Origin: Pseudoflavonifractor sp964504285
GTDB lineage: Bacteria; Bacillota; Clostridia; Oscillospirales; Oscillospiraceae
Assembly: GCA_964504285.1 (NCBI GenBank)
Contig: CAZDDZ010000003.1
Coordinates: 1 to 64,000, forward strand
DNA: 64,000 nt
Direction: 5' to 3'
Under the pieces are notes generated by a model, which saw only the letters and a program-made list of their open reading frames with translations, searched no databases and was not told where the DNA came from. A program made the position numbers and the translations under genes. The stretch's first letter is position 1. Each line of letters starts with the position of its first letter. Below, piece after piece: positions 24,450 through 33,580 of the stretch.

Positions 24450-25572
24450 CTTCGAGTCCTCCTGTCGCGCCCACATTGGTTTCCATCTTCTTGCTCAGCT
24501 CATAGACCTTCTTCTGCTTGTATTTTGCAAGGAAGCGCTCGGCAAGCAGGAACACCAGGATGACAGCCTGAATAATGGAAATAAAATCGGTCTGCATTCC
24601 GGTTTTCATGCTCATAAGGTCGGCGCCCTTACGCAGGTAAGCTAAAAACAGTGCCGCAAGAGGAATGTATTTGGGGTTCCGATTGGCCAAAATACCAAGG
24701 GTGATTCCGTCCCAGCCGTGGTTAGTCAGGCCGCTCCAGGAGAAGCGGGAAAACATACCCAGCATTTCCATGGCTCCGGCAGTGCCGGCCAGGGCGCCGC
24801 CCAGCATCTGGGAGAGGACGGTAATAAAGCCGATGTTGACACCCACCTTCTGGGCAAAGTGCTTGTTCTGGCCGGTCAGGCGGATTTCATAGCCCCAGCG
24901 GGTACGGTGCATAAAATAGTAGGCCAAAACCGTTAGGGCAATCGCCACAAAAAAGCTGATGGTAACGCGGCTGCCGGGGAGCAGCTCCCCAAGCTTGGCG
25001 GCGTCCGGAAGCTTTTGGGACACCACGCTACCCGCAGAGGTGTCGCGGAAGAAAAAGCTGATGAGGAACATGCCCAGCTGAGCACAGGCATAGTTGAGCA
25101 TAATGGAGGCCACCATTTCAGAGGCATCCAGCTTTGCCCGCATCAGGGCTGGGATGGCGGAGAGGAGTGCGCACACCACGGCAGCGCAGAGGATGCAAAC
25201 CACCGGCAAAATGCCGCCGGGCAGATTAAAGGTTAGCGCCGCCATGGTGGCAATGACGCCGCCAAAGAAAAATGCGCCCTCTACAAAGAGATTGAACTGA
25301 TTGGCGCTAAACATAATACACACGGCCAGGCCCGTAATCACAATGGGCACCCACATGGTAATCATGCTGTAAAAGTTATTCAGAGTCATGACCGGACCGA
25401 TGAGTAAGTACTTTAAGGACAGCATGGGATCGTCGCTGACCAGGAAAATAATAACGCCGGACAGCAGCAGCCCGATGCCAATGGCCAAGGCGGTGCGGAG
25501 CAGGGAAAACCGCTGATTGAGTATCTCCTGCGTTAACTCGGTTTTATGGGGTTTCAGTCGATGATTATTCAT
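24442..25572 (-). CDS. ABC transporter permease, nucleoside/BMP type (first permease)
   Basis: A 376-residue membrane protein (YufP/NupP-like) with a first helix at about 30-50 and the family stretch FNLFVEGAFFFGGVIA. It overlaps the ATPase gene by eight bases. Together with the second permease it forms the heterodimeric channel of a nucleoside-type importer. Confidence 0.9.
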   Translation of the reverse strand: MNNHRLKPHKTELTQEILNQRFSLLRTALAIGIGLLLSGVIIFLVSDDPMLSLKYLLIGPVMTLNNFYSMITMWVPIVITGLAVCIMFSANQFNLFVEGAFFFGGVIATMAALTFNLPGGILPVVCILCAAVVCALLSAIPALMRAKLDASEMVASIMLNYACAQLGMFLISFFFRDTSAGSVVSQKLPDAAKLGELLPGSRVTISFFVAIALTVLAYYFMHRTRWGYEIRLTGQNKHFAQKVGVNIGFITVLSQMLGGALAGTAGAMEMLGMFSRFSWSGLTNHGWDGITLGILANRNPKYIPLAALFLAYLRKGADLMSMKTGMQTDFISIIQAVILVFLLAERFLAKYKQKKVYELSKKMETNVGATGGLEVG

Positions 25573-27115
25573 GGAATTTCCTCACAATCTCCTCGGGATC
25601 CTGCTGCTTAATGCCCAGCATATATAGGCCCAGCTCCTCCTCGGCAAGGAGGCTGGCATCTTCAAAATAACCAACGACTTTGCCGTTGCAGAAGACAATC
25701 AGACTGTCGGACAGCCCCAGAACCTCGTTTAAGTCCGCGGAGTTGAGCATAATGGCCTTGCCCTCATCCCGCAGCGCCACCAGCTTGTTGCGGATAAATT
25801 CCGCCGCGCCTACGTCGATGCCTCTGGTGGGCTGGTCAATCAAAATAACGGTTGGGTCTGTGGAAAACTCGCGGGCGACCACAACCTTTTGAATATTGCC
25901 ACCGGAGAGCATTCCGATCTCCTGGTTTTGGCTGCTGCATTTTACCAGATACTTTTTAATCAGGTCGTCGGCACTCTCTCGAATGTGCTTCATCTTAAAG
26001 AGAAATTTGCCGGTAAACTCAGAAAAACGGTGCCGTCCGGCCAGCAGATTGTTGGTGATGCTCATGCTCTTGGCGCTGCCCTCAATCATTCTGTCCTCAG
26101 GGATGTGCGCCATACCCATGTCTCGAATGCTGCGCACCGAATGGTTGGTAATGTCCTGCCCCAGAAAGCTTACATTGCCTTCGCTTACCGAAATGTTACC
26201 TGAGATGGCCTCTAAAAGCTCGTGCTGTCCGTTTCCTTCAACACCTGCCAAACCAAGAATTTCTCCCTTGCGCAGGCGAATGGTAACGTCGTCAAGTACC
26301 TTTTTGCCGAACATATTTTTGTGGGTAATGTGGCTTACGGTCAGCACAGTTTCGCCGGGGACGGCGGCGGGCTTTTCAATCACATCCACGACATCCCGGC
26401 CTACCATGAGCTTTGAAATGTCGGCCTCGCTTACTTCGCTAATGTCTCTGGTAGCCACCATGCGCCCGGCACGCATAATGCTTACCCGGTCACACAGCTG
26501 TTTGACCTCCTGCAGCTTGTGGGAAATAAAGAGGATGGTGTGCCCCTGCTCCTTAAGGTGCTTAAGCTCGACAAAAAGCTCCTCGGTTTCCTGGGGGGTG
26601 AGCACGGTGGTGGGCTCGTCCAAAATCAGCAGCTCTGCACCCTTGAGCAAGGCCTTGATGATCTCGACCCGCTGCTTCATGCCTACGGTGATGTTTTCCA
26701 CCGTCTCCTGAGCAGGTACCTTTAAATTGTATTTGTTTGCAATCTCGTCGGTAAGCTCAATGGCCTTTTTGGTGTCAAACTTTAAGCCCTTTTTGGGCTC
26801 GGTGCCCAGTACCACATTTTCGGCAACCGTAAGGGAGGGCACCAGCATAAAGTGCTGGTGCACCATGCCGATGCTGTTTTCAATGGCTACCGCCGAGGAG
26901 GTAAGGCTGACCTCTTTTCCCTTCATGAAAATTTTGCCCTCGCTGGGCTGCTCAATTCCGTAGAGCATTTTCATCAGGGTGGATTTGCCTGCGCCGTTTT
27001 CTCCGCAAATAGCGTGAATTTCACCTTTTCTGGCGGTAAAATTAATGTCCTTATTTGCCATCACGCCATTGCCGTACACCTTGAGCAAATGTTCTACTCT
27101 CAATAATTCGTCCAT
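25565..27115 (-). CDS. ABC transporter ATP-binding protein, two-domain (RbsA/NupO type)
   Basis: A 516-residue protein with two ABC domains. The first has the Walker A GENGAGKST and ILDEPTTVLTP. The second begins with a degenerate GVEGNGQ in the Walker A position, followed by LSGGNIQK and LIDQPTRGID, the usual pattern for RbsA/YufO/NupO proteins. It energises uptake for the two downstream permeases. It is separated from the lipoprotein gene by a hairpin. Confidence 0.93.
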   Translation of the reverse strand: MDELLRVEHLLKVYGNGVMANKDINFTARKGEIHAICGENGAGKSTLMKMLYGIEQPSEGKIFMKGKEVSLTSSAVAIENSIGMVHQHFMLVPSLTVAENVVLGTEPKKGLKFDTKKAIELTDEIANKYNLKVPAQETVENITVGMKQRVEIIKALLKGAELLILDEPTTVLTPQETEELFVELKHLKEQGHTILFISHKLQEVKQLCDRVSIMRAGRMVATRDISEVSEADISKLMVGRDVVDVIEKPAAVPGETVLTVSHITHKNMFGKKVLDDVTIRLRKGEILGLAGVEGNGQHELLEAISGNISVSEGNVSFLGQDITNHSVRSIRDMGMAHIPEDRMIEGSAKSMSITNNLLAGRHRFSEFTGKFLFKMKHIRESADDLIKKYLVKCSSQNQEIGMLSGGNIQKVVVAREFSTDPTVILIDQPTRGIDVGAAEFIRNKLVALRDEGKAIMLNSADLNEVLGLSDSLIVFCNGKVVGYFEDASLLAEEELGLYMLGIKQQDPEEIVRKFHE

Positions 27116-27153
27116 AAAATCCCCCGCTACAAAATGTTTTCCCGGGCTAACGT

Positions 27154-27189
27154 GACACAGGGAACAAATCGTAATTTGTTCCCTGTGTC
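27154..27189 (-). terminator. Intercistronic hairpin between binding protein and ATPase
   Basis: A perfect 16-bp stem with loop CGTA (27154-27169 with 27174-27189). No T-run follows on the minus strand. Such hairpins after a binding-protein gene usually stabilise its mRNA or partly terminate transcription so that more lipoprotein than transporter is made. Confidence 0.65.
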
Positions 27190-27208
27190 GATGTGAGCTT
27201 ACCTTTTA

Positions 27209-28294
27209 TTATTTTGCGAACTCTGCCTTAAAGGCGGTCAGCTCTTCGTTGGTCATGCCATAGGCAGAAGAAACCTTAATGGTGCCGTCGATGATACCGG
27301 CCTTGGCGGCGTTGATGGTTTCAATTTCCTCAGCGCTCAGATGAGCCTGAAGGTTTTCGTTCTCCACAATGCCCACGCAGTCGCGGTCCAGGCCCAGCTT
27401 GGCACAGGTGCCGTAGGGTACGGTGCCGGCCTTGTACTGCTCGTAGGCATCTACCAGGGAAACATCCACCCGCTTGAGGGAACTGGTGAGGATTGCACCG
27501 GCCTTGTCGGGATCACTGGTTTTAAAAATCTGGCTCTGGTCGGTATCGGAGCCAATGGCCAGCTTGCCGGTATCCTTGGCAGCCTCGAACACGCCGACAC
27601 CGGCGTTGGAGGCAAGCTGGAACACCACGTCCGCGCCGGCATTGTACTGCACCAGCGCAAGCTCCTTACCCTTTGCGGAGTCGTCCCAGTTGCCGGTATA
27701 GGAGATAATGGCCTTAATGTCGGGGTTAACGTACTTGGCACCCTCCAGGTAGCCGACCATGGAGTCGTTTACCGTGGTGGAGTCCTCGCCGCCGATGAAG
27801 GCGATAACGCCGCTTTCGGAAGCATAAGCTGCCGCCATACCGGCCAGGAAAGAGCCTTCGTTGGCGCTGTAAGACATGCTGTACACATTGTCCATACCCT
27901 CCATGGGCTCGTCAAAGAACCAGAACTGCTTTTCGGGATGATCCTTGGCAGCCTGCTCGATGTACTCCAGCATGGTCCAGGAACCGGCCACGATAACATC
28001 CCAATCCTCGCTGAGGGTGTCGTTGATGATTGCATCGTACTTGCTCTTGTCGGTGGTCATCTCAATAACACGAACTTCTACTTCATCGGGATACTTTTCC
28101 TCAATGGCCTTCATGCCGGCGGCCGAGCAGTCATACCAGGCCAGGTCACCCAAATAGCCGTTGAGCAGAAGCACGATCTTGGTCTTTTCGGTGCCGTCGT
28201 CGGCGGTGCCCGGTGCGGTAGGCTTGCTGCAACCGGCAACCAGTGCAAGTGCCAGTACTGCGGACACCAGTGCAAAGAGAGCTTTCTTTTTCAT
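27209..28294 (-). CDS. BMP family substrate-binding lipoprotein
   Basis: A 361-residue protein with a signal peptide (KKKALFALVSAVLALALVAG) and a lipobox LVAGC, so it is lipid-anchored outside the membrane. The body is of the basic membrane protein (BMP/PnrA/Med) family, whose members bind nucleosides; LLNGYLGDLAWYD, ESGVIAFIGG and FQLASNAGVGVFEAA are family-like stretches. The start is the ATG at 28294 after AGGAGGAA; the frame continues upstream without a site. It is the first gene of the operon and is preceded by a promoter and a LacI-type operator. Confidence 0.92.
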   Translation of the reverse strand: MKKKALFALVSAVLALALVAGCSKPTAPGTADDGTEKTKIVLLLNGYLGDLAWYDCSAAGMKAIEEKYPDEVEVRVIEMTTDKSKYDAIINDTLSEDWDVIVAGSWTMLEYIEQAAKDHPEKQFWFFDEPMEGMDNVYSMSYSANEGSFLAGMAAAYASESGVIAFIGGEDSTTVNDSMVGYLEGAKYVNPDIKAIISYTGNWDDSAKGKELALVQYNAGADVVFQLASNAGVGVFEAAKDTGKLAIGSDTDQSQIFKTSDPDKAGAILTSSLKRVDVSLVDAYEQYKAGTVPYGTCAKLGLDRDCVGIVENENLQAHLSAEEIETINAAKAGIIDGTIKVSSAYGMTNEELTAFKAEFAK

Positions 28295-28348
28295 TTCATT
28301 TCCTCCTAGTTTTTTAGTGCCATACAAAACAGAAGCGTGGAACGGATG

Positions 28349-28368
28349 CTGTTAAAACGTTTTAACAG
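28349..28368. promoter_or_regulatory. LacI-family operator (O1), perfect 20-bp palindrome
   Basis: CTGTTAAAACGTTTTAACAG, with the central CG typical of LacI/RbsR operators. It lies about 30-50 bases downstream of the -10 box of the BMP operon promoter, so repressor binding could block elongation or initiation. Confidence 0.8.
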
Positions 28369-28400
28369 TAAATAAAAAATATGCCGCATGGGCTAGTGTT

Positions 28401-28429
28401 AGATTAGCACATTCGACATTCTTCGTCAA
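28401..28429 (-). promoter_or_regulatory. Promoter of the BMP-ABC/GH3/rbsDK operon
   Basis: On the minus strand: TTGACG (28424-28429), 17-bp spacer, TAATCT (28401-28406). It points into the BMP lipoprotein gene. Confidence 0.65.
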
Positions 28430-28493
28430 TTGTGAATAAGGCATGTAATAAGCAGTGCCGTTTTGTGCAAATTAACAATAAAATAACTTTTTG

Positions 28494-28561
28494 TTGCTTT
28501 TGCTAAAGGTTGGACATATAATTTAATTACGAAACATATTTCTTTGTTAAAGCGTTATACT
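28494..28561 (+). promoter_or_regulatory. Promoter of the LacI regulator with second operator (O2)
   Basis: TTGCTT (28494-28499), 17-bp spacer, TATAAT (28517-28522). GTTAAAGCGTTATACT at 28546-28561 matches O1 (GTTAAAACGTTTTAAC) at 12 of 16 positions and lies at the expected transcript start, suggesting autoregulation. Confidence 0.6.
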
Positions 28562-28586
28562 TATAAGTAAGGGTGTTAATTTATTT

Positions 28587-29603
28587 ATGAGAACAACCAT
28601 TAAGGACGTTGCAAAGCTTGCAGGGGTGTCTCCCACCACGGTATCCTTTGTCATAAACAATAAAGCGGTCTCTCTGTCGGAGGAAACCCGGGCCAAGGTG
28701 CAGGCCGCTATTAAAACCCTTCACTACCGTCCCAATCAGCTGGCGGTGGGGCTGGTTACCAACACCACCAACACGGTGGGGGTAATTTTGCCCGACTCTA
28801 CCAACCCCTTTTTCGCACTGCTGGCTCACCATATAGAAACCGAGCTGCGGCAGCAGGGGATTGCTGTTATCATCGGGAATACCGGGGGCGACCCTGAGAT
28901 TACACGTAAATATCTGAACATTTTTTCTGACCGCTGTCTGGATGGGCTTATTCTTGCCCAGCTGGATTTTGATGACGAGAGCGAGACCTTCAAGTGTCAG
29001 GAGCTGATTCAAACGCTGGACACCCCCATCGTGTTTGTAGACCGAATTACCCAGGACCAGCCAAGCCACTCTGTGGAGGTAGATCAGCAGGAAATCGGGT
29101 ACTTAGCCACCAAGCACTTGCTCTCCCTGGGCCATAAGCGAATCGGCTGTGTCTCCGGCTCTATTCGGTTAAAGGTAAACGCCTGCCGCTATGAGGGGTA
29201 TAAAAGAGCGCTGCAGGAGCATGACATTGTTCCTGACGAAAAGCTGCTTTTTTGCGACGCACTCTCTATCGAGTGCGGCTGCAAGGGTCTGCCATATCTG
29301 CTGGGGCAAAATGTAACCGGAATTTTTACCTTTAACGACATGATTGCATACGGAGTTTACAAGGAGTGCCGTAATTATAATCTCTCCATTCCCGGGGATC
29401 TGTCTGTTGTGGGCGTGGATGATATACAATTTTCCGATATTCTCTCCCCACCGCTTACGACAGTGGCGCAGCCGGTGGAATCCATTGCCCGGTCGGCGGT
29501 GGAGCAAATACTAAAGCTTATCGGCAATCCCGGTGCGGGCCCGGAGCCCACCAGGCTGCATCCGGTCTTAAAGGTACGCGGCAGCACAAAATCCATACTG
29601 TAA
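28587..29603 (+). CDS. LacI family transcriptional regulator (RbsR-like)
   Basis: A 338-residue repressor with the helix-turn-helix and hinge at residues 1-55 (TIKDVAKLAGVSPTTVSFVI) and a periplasmic-binding-protein-like effector domain (NTVGVILPDSTNPFF). It is divergent from the BMP-ABC/GH3/rbsDK operon, and the palindromes at 28349 and 28546 are its likely targets. Ribose or a related compound is the expected inducer, by analogy with RbsR and by context. Confidence 0.92.
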   Translation: MRTTIKDVAKLAGVSPTTVSFVINNKAVSLSEETRAKVQAAIKTLHYRPNQLAVGLVTNTTNTVGVILPDSTNPFFALLAHHIETELRQQGIAVIIGNTGGDPEITRKYLNIFSDRCLDGLILAQLDFDDESETFKCQELIQTLDTPIVFVDRITQDQPSHSVEVDQQEIGYLATKHLLSLGHKRIGCVSGSIRLKVNACRYEGYKRALQEHDIVPDEKLLFCDALSIECGCKGLPYLLGQNVTGIFTFNDMIAYGVYKECRNYNLSIPGDLSVVGVDDIQFSDILSPPLTTVAQPVESIARSAVEQILKLIGNPGAGPEPTRLHPVLKVRGSTKSIL

Positions 29604-29618
29604 AAAAGCAGATTTTAT

Positions 29619-29662
29619 AATAATATGCGGCGGAGAGCGATGCTTCTCCGCCGCATATTATT
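29619..29662. terminator. Bidirectional terminator between LacI regulator and ychF
   Basis: A perfect 18-bp stem (29619-29636 with 29645-29662), A/T-rich at its base, between convergent genes. Confidence 0.85.
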
Positions 29663-29695
29663 TCTGTAACTTTGTTAAGGTGGCAATGCTCTTAC

Positions 29696-30787
29696 TTATA
29701 CATTAAAGCGGAAAAGGACAATATCCCCGTCCTTCATGACATATTCTTTGCCCTCCGAGCGAACCAGGCCCTTCTCCTTGGCGGCATTCATGGTGCCGTT
29801 TTGCTTTAAATCCTCAAAATTTACGATCTCGGCGCGGATAAAGCCCCGCTCAAAATCGGTGTGGATTTTACCGGCGGCTTGGGGGGCCTTGGTGCCCCGG
29901 GTAATGGTCCAGGCCCGGCATTCATCCTCACCTGCGGTGAGGAAGGAAATAAGACCGAGCAAGGCATAACTAGCCTTAATGAGTCGGTCGAGACCGGATT
30001 CGGCAATGCCCAGCTCCTCCAGGAACATGCGCTTGTCGTCACCCTCCAGCTCGGCGATTTCGGCCTCCAGCTTGGCGCAGACGGGCACTACCTGGGCGCC
30101 CTCCTTGGCGGCTAGCTCCTCGACCTGGGTGTAGTAGGATACGCTCTTGTAATCGGCAAAGCCGTCCTCGTCCAGATTGGCGGCGTAGATGATGGACTTG
30201 AGAGAGAGAAGCTCCGCCGTGGCGATAATCTCCCTGTCCTCCTCGGCGCACTCGAAGGAGCGGGCGGAGTTGCCGTCGTTAAGCCAGTTTTTAAGCTCGG
30301 TAAAGACCTCGGCCTCGTGAAGGTATTTCTTGTCAGCCTTGGCCGATTTCATGGCCTTATCAATGCGGCGCTCCACCATCTCCACATCGGCCATAATCAG
30401 CTCCAGATCAATAATGCCAATGTCCCGCAGAGGGTCGGTGGAGCCCTCTACATGAATGATATTCTCGTCGTCAAAGCAGCGCACCACATGAACAATGGCA
30501 GCGCACTCACGGATATTGGCCAAAAACTTGTTGCCCAGTCCCTCGCCCTTGGACGCACCCTTCACAAGACCTGCAATGTCTACAAATTCAATTACGGCGG
30601 GCGTAGTTTTCTTGGGCTTATAGAAGTCGGAAAGCCAGTCCAGACGGTGGTCGGGCACCGTGACCACGCCCACATTGGGGTCAATAGTGCAGAAGGGGTA
30701 ATTGGCGCTCTCCGCCCCAGCATTGGTAATGGCGTTAAACAGGGTGCTCTTACCCACGTTGGGCAGACCCACAATACCTAGTTTCAT
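29696..30787 (-). CDS. ychF: Redox-regulated ATPase / GTPase YchF
   Basis: A 363-residue universally conserved Obg-family P-loop protein (OLA1/YchF) that binds ribosomes. The G1 motif is GLPNVGKST, G3 is DIAGLVKGASKGEGLGN, followed by a coiled-coil arm and a C-terminal TGS domain (FERGFIRAEIVNFEDL). In place of the GTPase NKxD it has the YAANLDED stretch, as expected for the ATP-preferring YchF group. It is monocistronic. Confidence 0.96.
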   Translation of the reverse strand: MKLGIVGLPNVGKSTLFNAITNAGAESANYPFCTIDPNVGVVTVPDHRLDWLSDFYKPKKTTPAVIEFVDIAGLVKGASKGEGLGNKFLANIRECAAIVHVVRCFDDENIIHVEGSTDPLRDIGIIDLELIMADVEMVERRIDKAMKSAKADKKYLHEAEVFTELKNWLNDGNSARSFECAEEDREIIATAELLSLKSIIYAANLDEDGFADYKSVSYYTQVEELAAKEGAQVVPVCAKLEAEIAELEGDDKRMFLEELGIAESGLDRLIKASYALLGLISFLTAGEDECRAWTITRGTKAPQAAGKIHTDFERGFIRAEIVNFEDLKQNGTMNAAKEKGLVRSEGKEYVMKDGDIVLFRFNV

Positions 30788-31080
30788 TGGATAGACCTCA
30801 CTTTATCTTCAATCGCCCAAATATTATATCGAATCAGGGAGTAAAACACAAGGGAAATAAAATCAGCTTGTAGACAAACTGCTATTTTGAAATTGGATAT
30901 CAAAAGACTGAGCTTTTTGAGCGGGGGGATAGTGTGAAAGGGGGGGAGCCCCCGCTTTCGCGTGCAGGAACCCGCCCGCAGACTGGCGACTTTGTCGACA
31001 GTCTGAATAAAATATTTGACCCCTTGCCTTTCTCGCCTTAACCATGTAAAATTTACCGGAAAGAGAGAGGTGAGCCCGGC
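30788..31080. other. Intergenic region between ychF and the MATE gene; hairpins only
   Basis: No gene is seen. It holds AGCGGGGG / CCCCCGCT (30920-30927 and 30949-30956) and a nested hairpin CAGACTG-g-CGAC-TTT-GTCG-a-CAGTCTG (30979-31005), followed by an AT-rich stretch. A weak TTGACC near 31016 could belong to the MATE promoter, but no convincing -10 accompanies it. Confidence 0.5.
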
Positions 31081-32445
31081 GTGCGGTTTTTACGGCAGAG
31101 TACAGGTGACATTACCCAGGGGGTAATTTGGAAACAGCTTTTAAGCTTTTTCTTTCCCCTGTGGTTTGGTACATTTTTTCAGCAGCTCTATAATACGGTG
31201 GACAGCGTGGTGGTGGGGCGCTTTGTGGGCAAGGGCGCCCTGGCCGCCGTGGGGGTCACCGGCCCGGTGGTCAACCTGACAATTGGATTGTTTACCGGCC
31301 TTGCCAGCGGCGCGGTAGTCGCTATCGCTCAGCACTACGGCGCCCGCCGGGGGGAGGAGCTTCGTAAAAGCCTTGACACCGCCATGGTGCTGGCGCTGGT
31401 CATCGGCGCATTTTTTACGGTGGCGGGCTTCCTGCTGGCACCGTGGGCACTTAAGGCTATGGGCACCACCGCCGATACCCTGGACGACGCAATCCTTTAC
31501 CTGCGGATTTTTTTCCTGGGCATGATACCCAACGTGATTTACAACATGGGCACCGGGGTGCTCCGGGCGGTGGGGGACTCAAAGCGGCCCCTCTACTTTC
31601 TCATTGCCGCCTCACTGTGTAACATTGTGCTGGACCTGGTGCTGGTGCTGGGCTTTGGCATGGGGGTGGCGGGAGTGGCCATTGCCACAGTTGTATCGCA
31701 GATTTTGGCGGCAGGGCTGGTGGTTTACTCCCTTATGCGGGCTGAAGGGCAGCCCTATCAGTTTTTTCCCAAGGAAATGCGGTTTTACCGGCAATCCATG
31801 GGCAGCATCCTCAAGGTGGGCTCCCCCGCCGCGCTCCAGTCTTTGATGTACAGCAGCTCCAACATTGTCATTCAGGCTGCTATCAATTCCTTCCAGACCG
31901 ACACGGTGGCCGCCTGGACGGCTTACGGCAAGATGGACATAATTTTCTGGATGACCCTTAACGCCATGGCACTGTCTCTGACCACCTTTGCCGGACAAAA
32001 CTACGGCGCGGGGCAGTACGAGCGCCTGCGCAAGAGCGTGCGGGTTTCGGTGGCCATGACCGCGGGCTTTACCCTGGTGCTCAGCGCCCTTATGGTGGTG
32101 TTCGCCCGCCCCATTCTGTCTGTGTTCTGTCCCGACCCAAATGTGCTGGACATCGGCGTGGATATGGTGCGTTTTTTGGTGCCGTTTTATATTACTTATA
32201 TTTTGGTGGAGCTGCTGCCGGGCGCTATTCGTGGCGCAGGCAAGAGCTTTGTTCCCATGATTATTTCGGTGTTCGGCGTGTGCGCCCTGCGGCTCATTTG
32301 GCTCTTTACAGTGGTGCCCTACTCCCACACGGTCAACACGGTGGCAGCCAGCTACCCCATTACCTGGACAGTGACCAGCATTGCCATCTTTATCTACTAC
32401 CGCTGGGGTAAGTGGCTGGAGCCGGACAAAATCGCCGAGCGGTAA
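31081..32445 (+). CDS. MATE family efflux transporter
   Basis: A 454-residue multidrug/toxic-compound extrusion protein of the DinF/NorM superfamily, with twelve predicted membrane segments in two six-helix halves (GDITQGVIWKQLLSFFFPLW at the start; SPAALQSLMYSSSNIVIQ in the second half). Such proteins exchange cations for drugs or metabolites. The start is GTG at 31081, eight bases after AGAGGTGAG. It is not in an obvious operon, and the substrate is unknown. Confidence 0.92.
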   Translation: MRFLRQSTGDITQGVIWKQLLSFFFPLWFGTFFQQLYNTVDSVVVGRFVGKGALAAVGVTGPVVNLTIGLFTGLASGAVVAIAQHYGARRGEELRKSLDTAMVLALVIGAFFTVAGFLLAPWALKAMGTTADTLDDAILYLRIFFLGMIPNVIYNMGTGVLRAVGDSKRPLYFLIAASLCNIVLDLVLVLGFGMGVAGVAIATVVSQILAAGLVVYSLMRAEGQPYQFFPKEMRFYRQSMGSILKVGSPAALQSLMYSSSNIVIQAAINSFQTDTVAAWTAYGKMDIIFWMTLNAMALSLTTFAGQNYGAGQYERLRKSVRVSVAMTAGFTLVLSALMVVFARPILSVFCPDPNVLDIGVDMVRFLVPFYITYILVELLPGAIRGAGKSFVPMIISVFGVCALRLIWLFTVVPYSHTVNTVAASYPITWTVTSIAIFIYYRWGKWLEPDKIAER

Positions 32446-32464
32446 AAACTTTCGTTATACAATG

Positions 32465-32512
32465 ATACCCCGTTGAGCAAGGATGGTACTCCTTGCCCAA
32501 CGGGGTATTTTT
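32465..32512. terminator. Terminator between convergent MATE and AEC genes
   Basis: ATACCCCGTTG with a CAACGGGGTAT complement, and an inner GCAAGGA/TCCTTGC stem, followed by TTTTT on the plus strand. Confidence 0.85.
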
Positions 32513-32528
32513 GCAGAAATAAATTTTA

Positions 32529-33446
32529 TTATCCGCCCAAGGTTTGGGACAGCACGGCAAAAATGGGCAGGGTGAGAATGGATAAGAGGGTGGATAAGGT
32601 AATCAGCTGTGCGGCAGAAGCGGTATCGCGGCCAAATTTCTGGGCAAAAATGCCGGTAACTCCCGCTGAGGGTGTGGCCGCCAGTACCACGCAGGTGCAG
32701 TAGAGGAGCGGGTCCAGCCCAAAGGGTAGGAGCATGACTGCCACCAGAGCGGGAATAACCAGCAGCTTTAGGGCGGAGACCAGATAAAGCTTTGGCTGGG
32801 TAAAGGTGGCTATCAGATTGGCGCCCGCCATCTGGCCGCCGATGACCACCATAGCCAAGGGCGTATTGAGATTGGCCATAAAGGAGACCGCCGACCCCAC
32901 CATCCCGGGCAGACGAACGGGCAGCAGCAGGAATGGAAGACCCAGCAGCAGACCGATTACTCCGGGATTTAAAATTGCTTTTTTGACCGAAAAGCTGCCG
33001 CCCATGGCAACCGCGCCGTGGGTCCACTGGCAGGTGTTAAAAAGCACAACAGAAATGGCACCATAAATCAGCGCGTCCGGGCCCAGCAGCACCAGCAGCA
33101 GCGGAAGCCCCATAAAGCCGGTGTTACCGTACGCCGTACCGAACCGAAGCACAATGCCCGTACCCTCCGGCTGCCGCCGAAACAAGAGGGCAGATAGGGG
33201 CATGATAATCACATAGTACGACCCGATGGCCAGCACCGCTACCGCCAGAAGGGATAATGGGGGCAAATTGTCCTGCTGAAAGGCATCCACCACAATGCAG
33301 GGGGCTACAACATAGAGAAGAAGGGTGGACATTTGGCTCAAGCCCACTTTATTCAGTGCACCGATCTTCACCAGAACAAACCCCACCGCCATCATTAAAA
33401 AAAGCGTGACCACCTGTCCGGCCACTGTGACTAGACTCTCCAGCAT
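32529..33446 (-). CDS. AEC family transporter (auxin efflux carrier type)
   Basis: A 305-residue membrane protein with about ten hydrophobic segments. The family's broken-helix motifs are visible at GNTGFMGLPLLL and near the C-terminus at AATPSAGVTGIFAQKFG. Bacterial members export or import small organic acids such as malate. It stands alone between two convergent or divergent units, and the substrate is unknown. Confidence 0.88.
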   Translation of the reverse strand: MLESLVTVAGQVVTLFLMMAVGFVLVKIGALNKVGLSQMSTLLLYVVAPCIVVDAFQQDNLPPLSLLAVAVLAIGSYYVIIMPLSALLFRRQPEGTGIVLRFGTAYGNTGFMGLPLLLVLLGPDALIYGAISVVLFNTCQWTHGAVAMGGSFSVKKAILNPGVIGLLLGLPFLLLPVRLPGMVGSAVSFMANLNTPLAMVVIGGQMAGANLIATFTQPKLYLVSALKLLVIPALVAVMLLPFGLDPLLYCTCVVLAATPSAGVTGIFAQKFGRDTASAAQLITLSTLLSILTLPIFAVLSQTLGG

Positions 33447-33580
33447 GGATATAACCTCACAAACACAAAGTGCACTTATTATATTGCGGCAGCGGAAAAA
33501 AGTAAAGCGGAACGCGGGGAATTTGTTATAAGGCTACAACAGCCACCAGGGTGTAGCAATTCCAGCGCACCGATGGCGGC

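Noticed and set aside
30788..31080. Possible riboswitch before the MATE gene
   Set aside because: There are hairpins, but I recognise no conserved riboswitch core (for example guanidine or PRPP classes) and no terminator/antiterminator pair.
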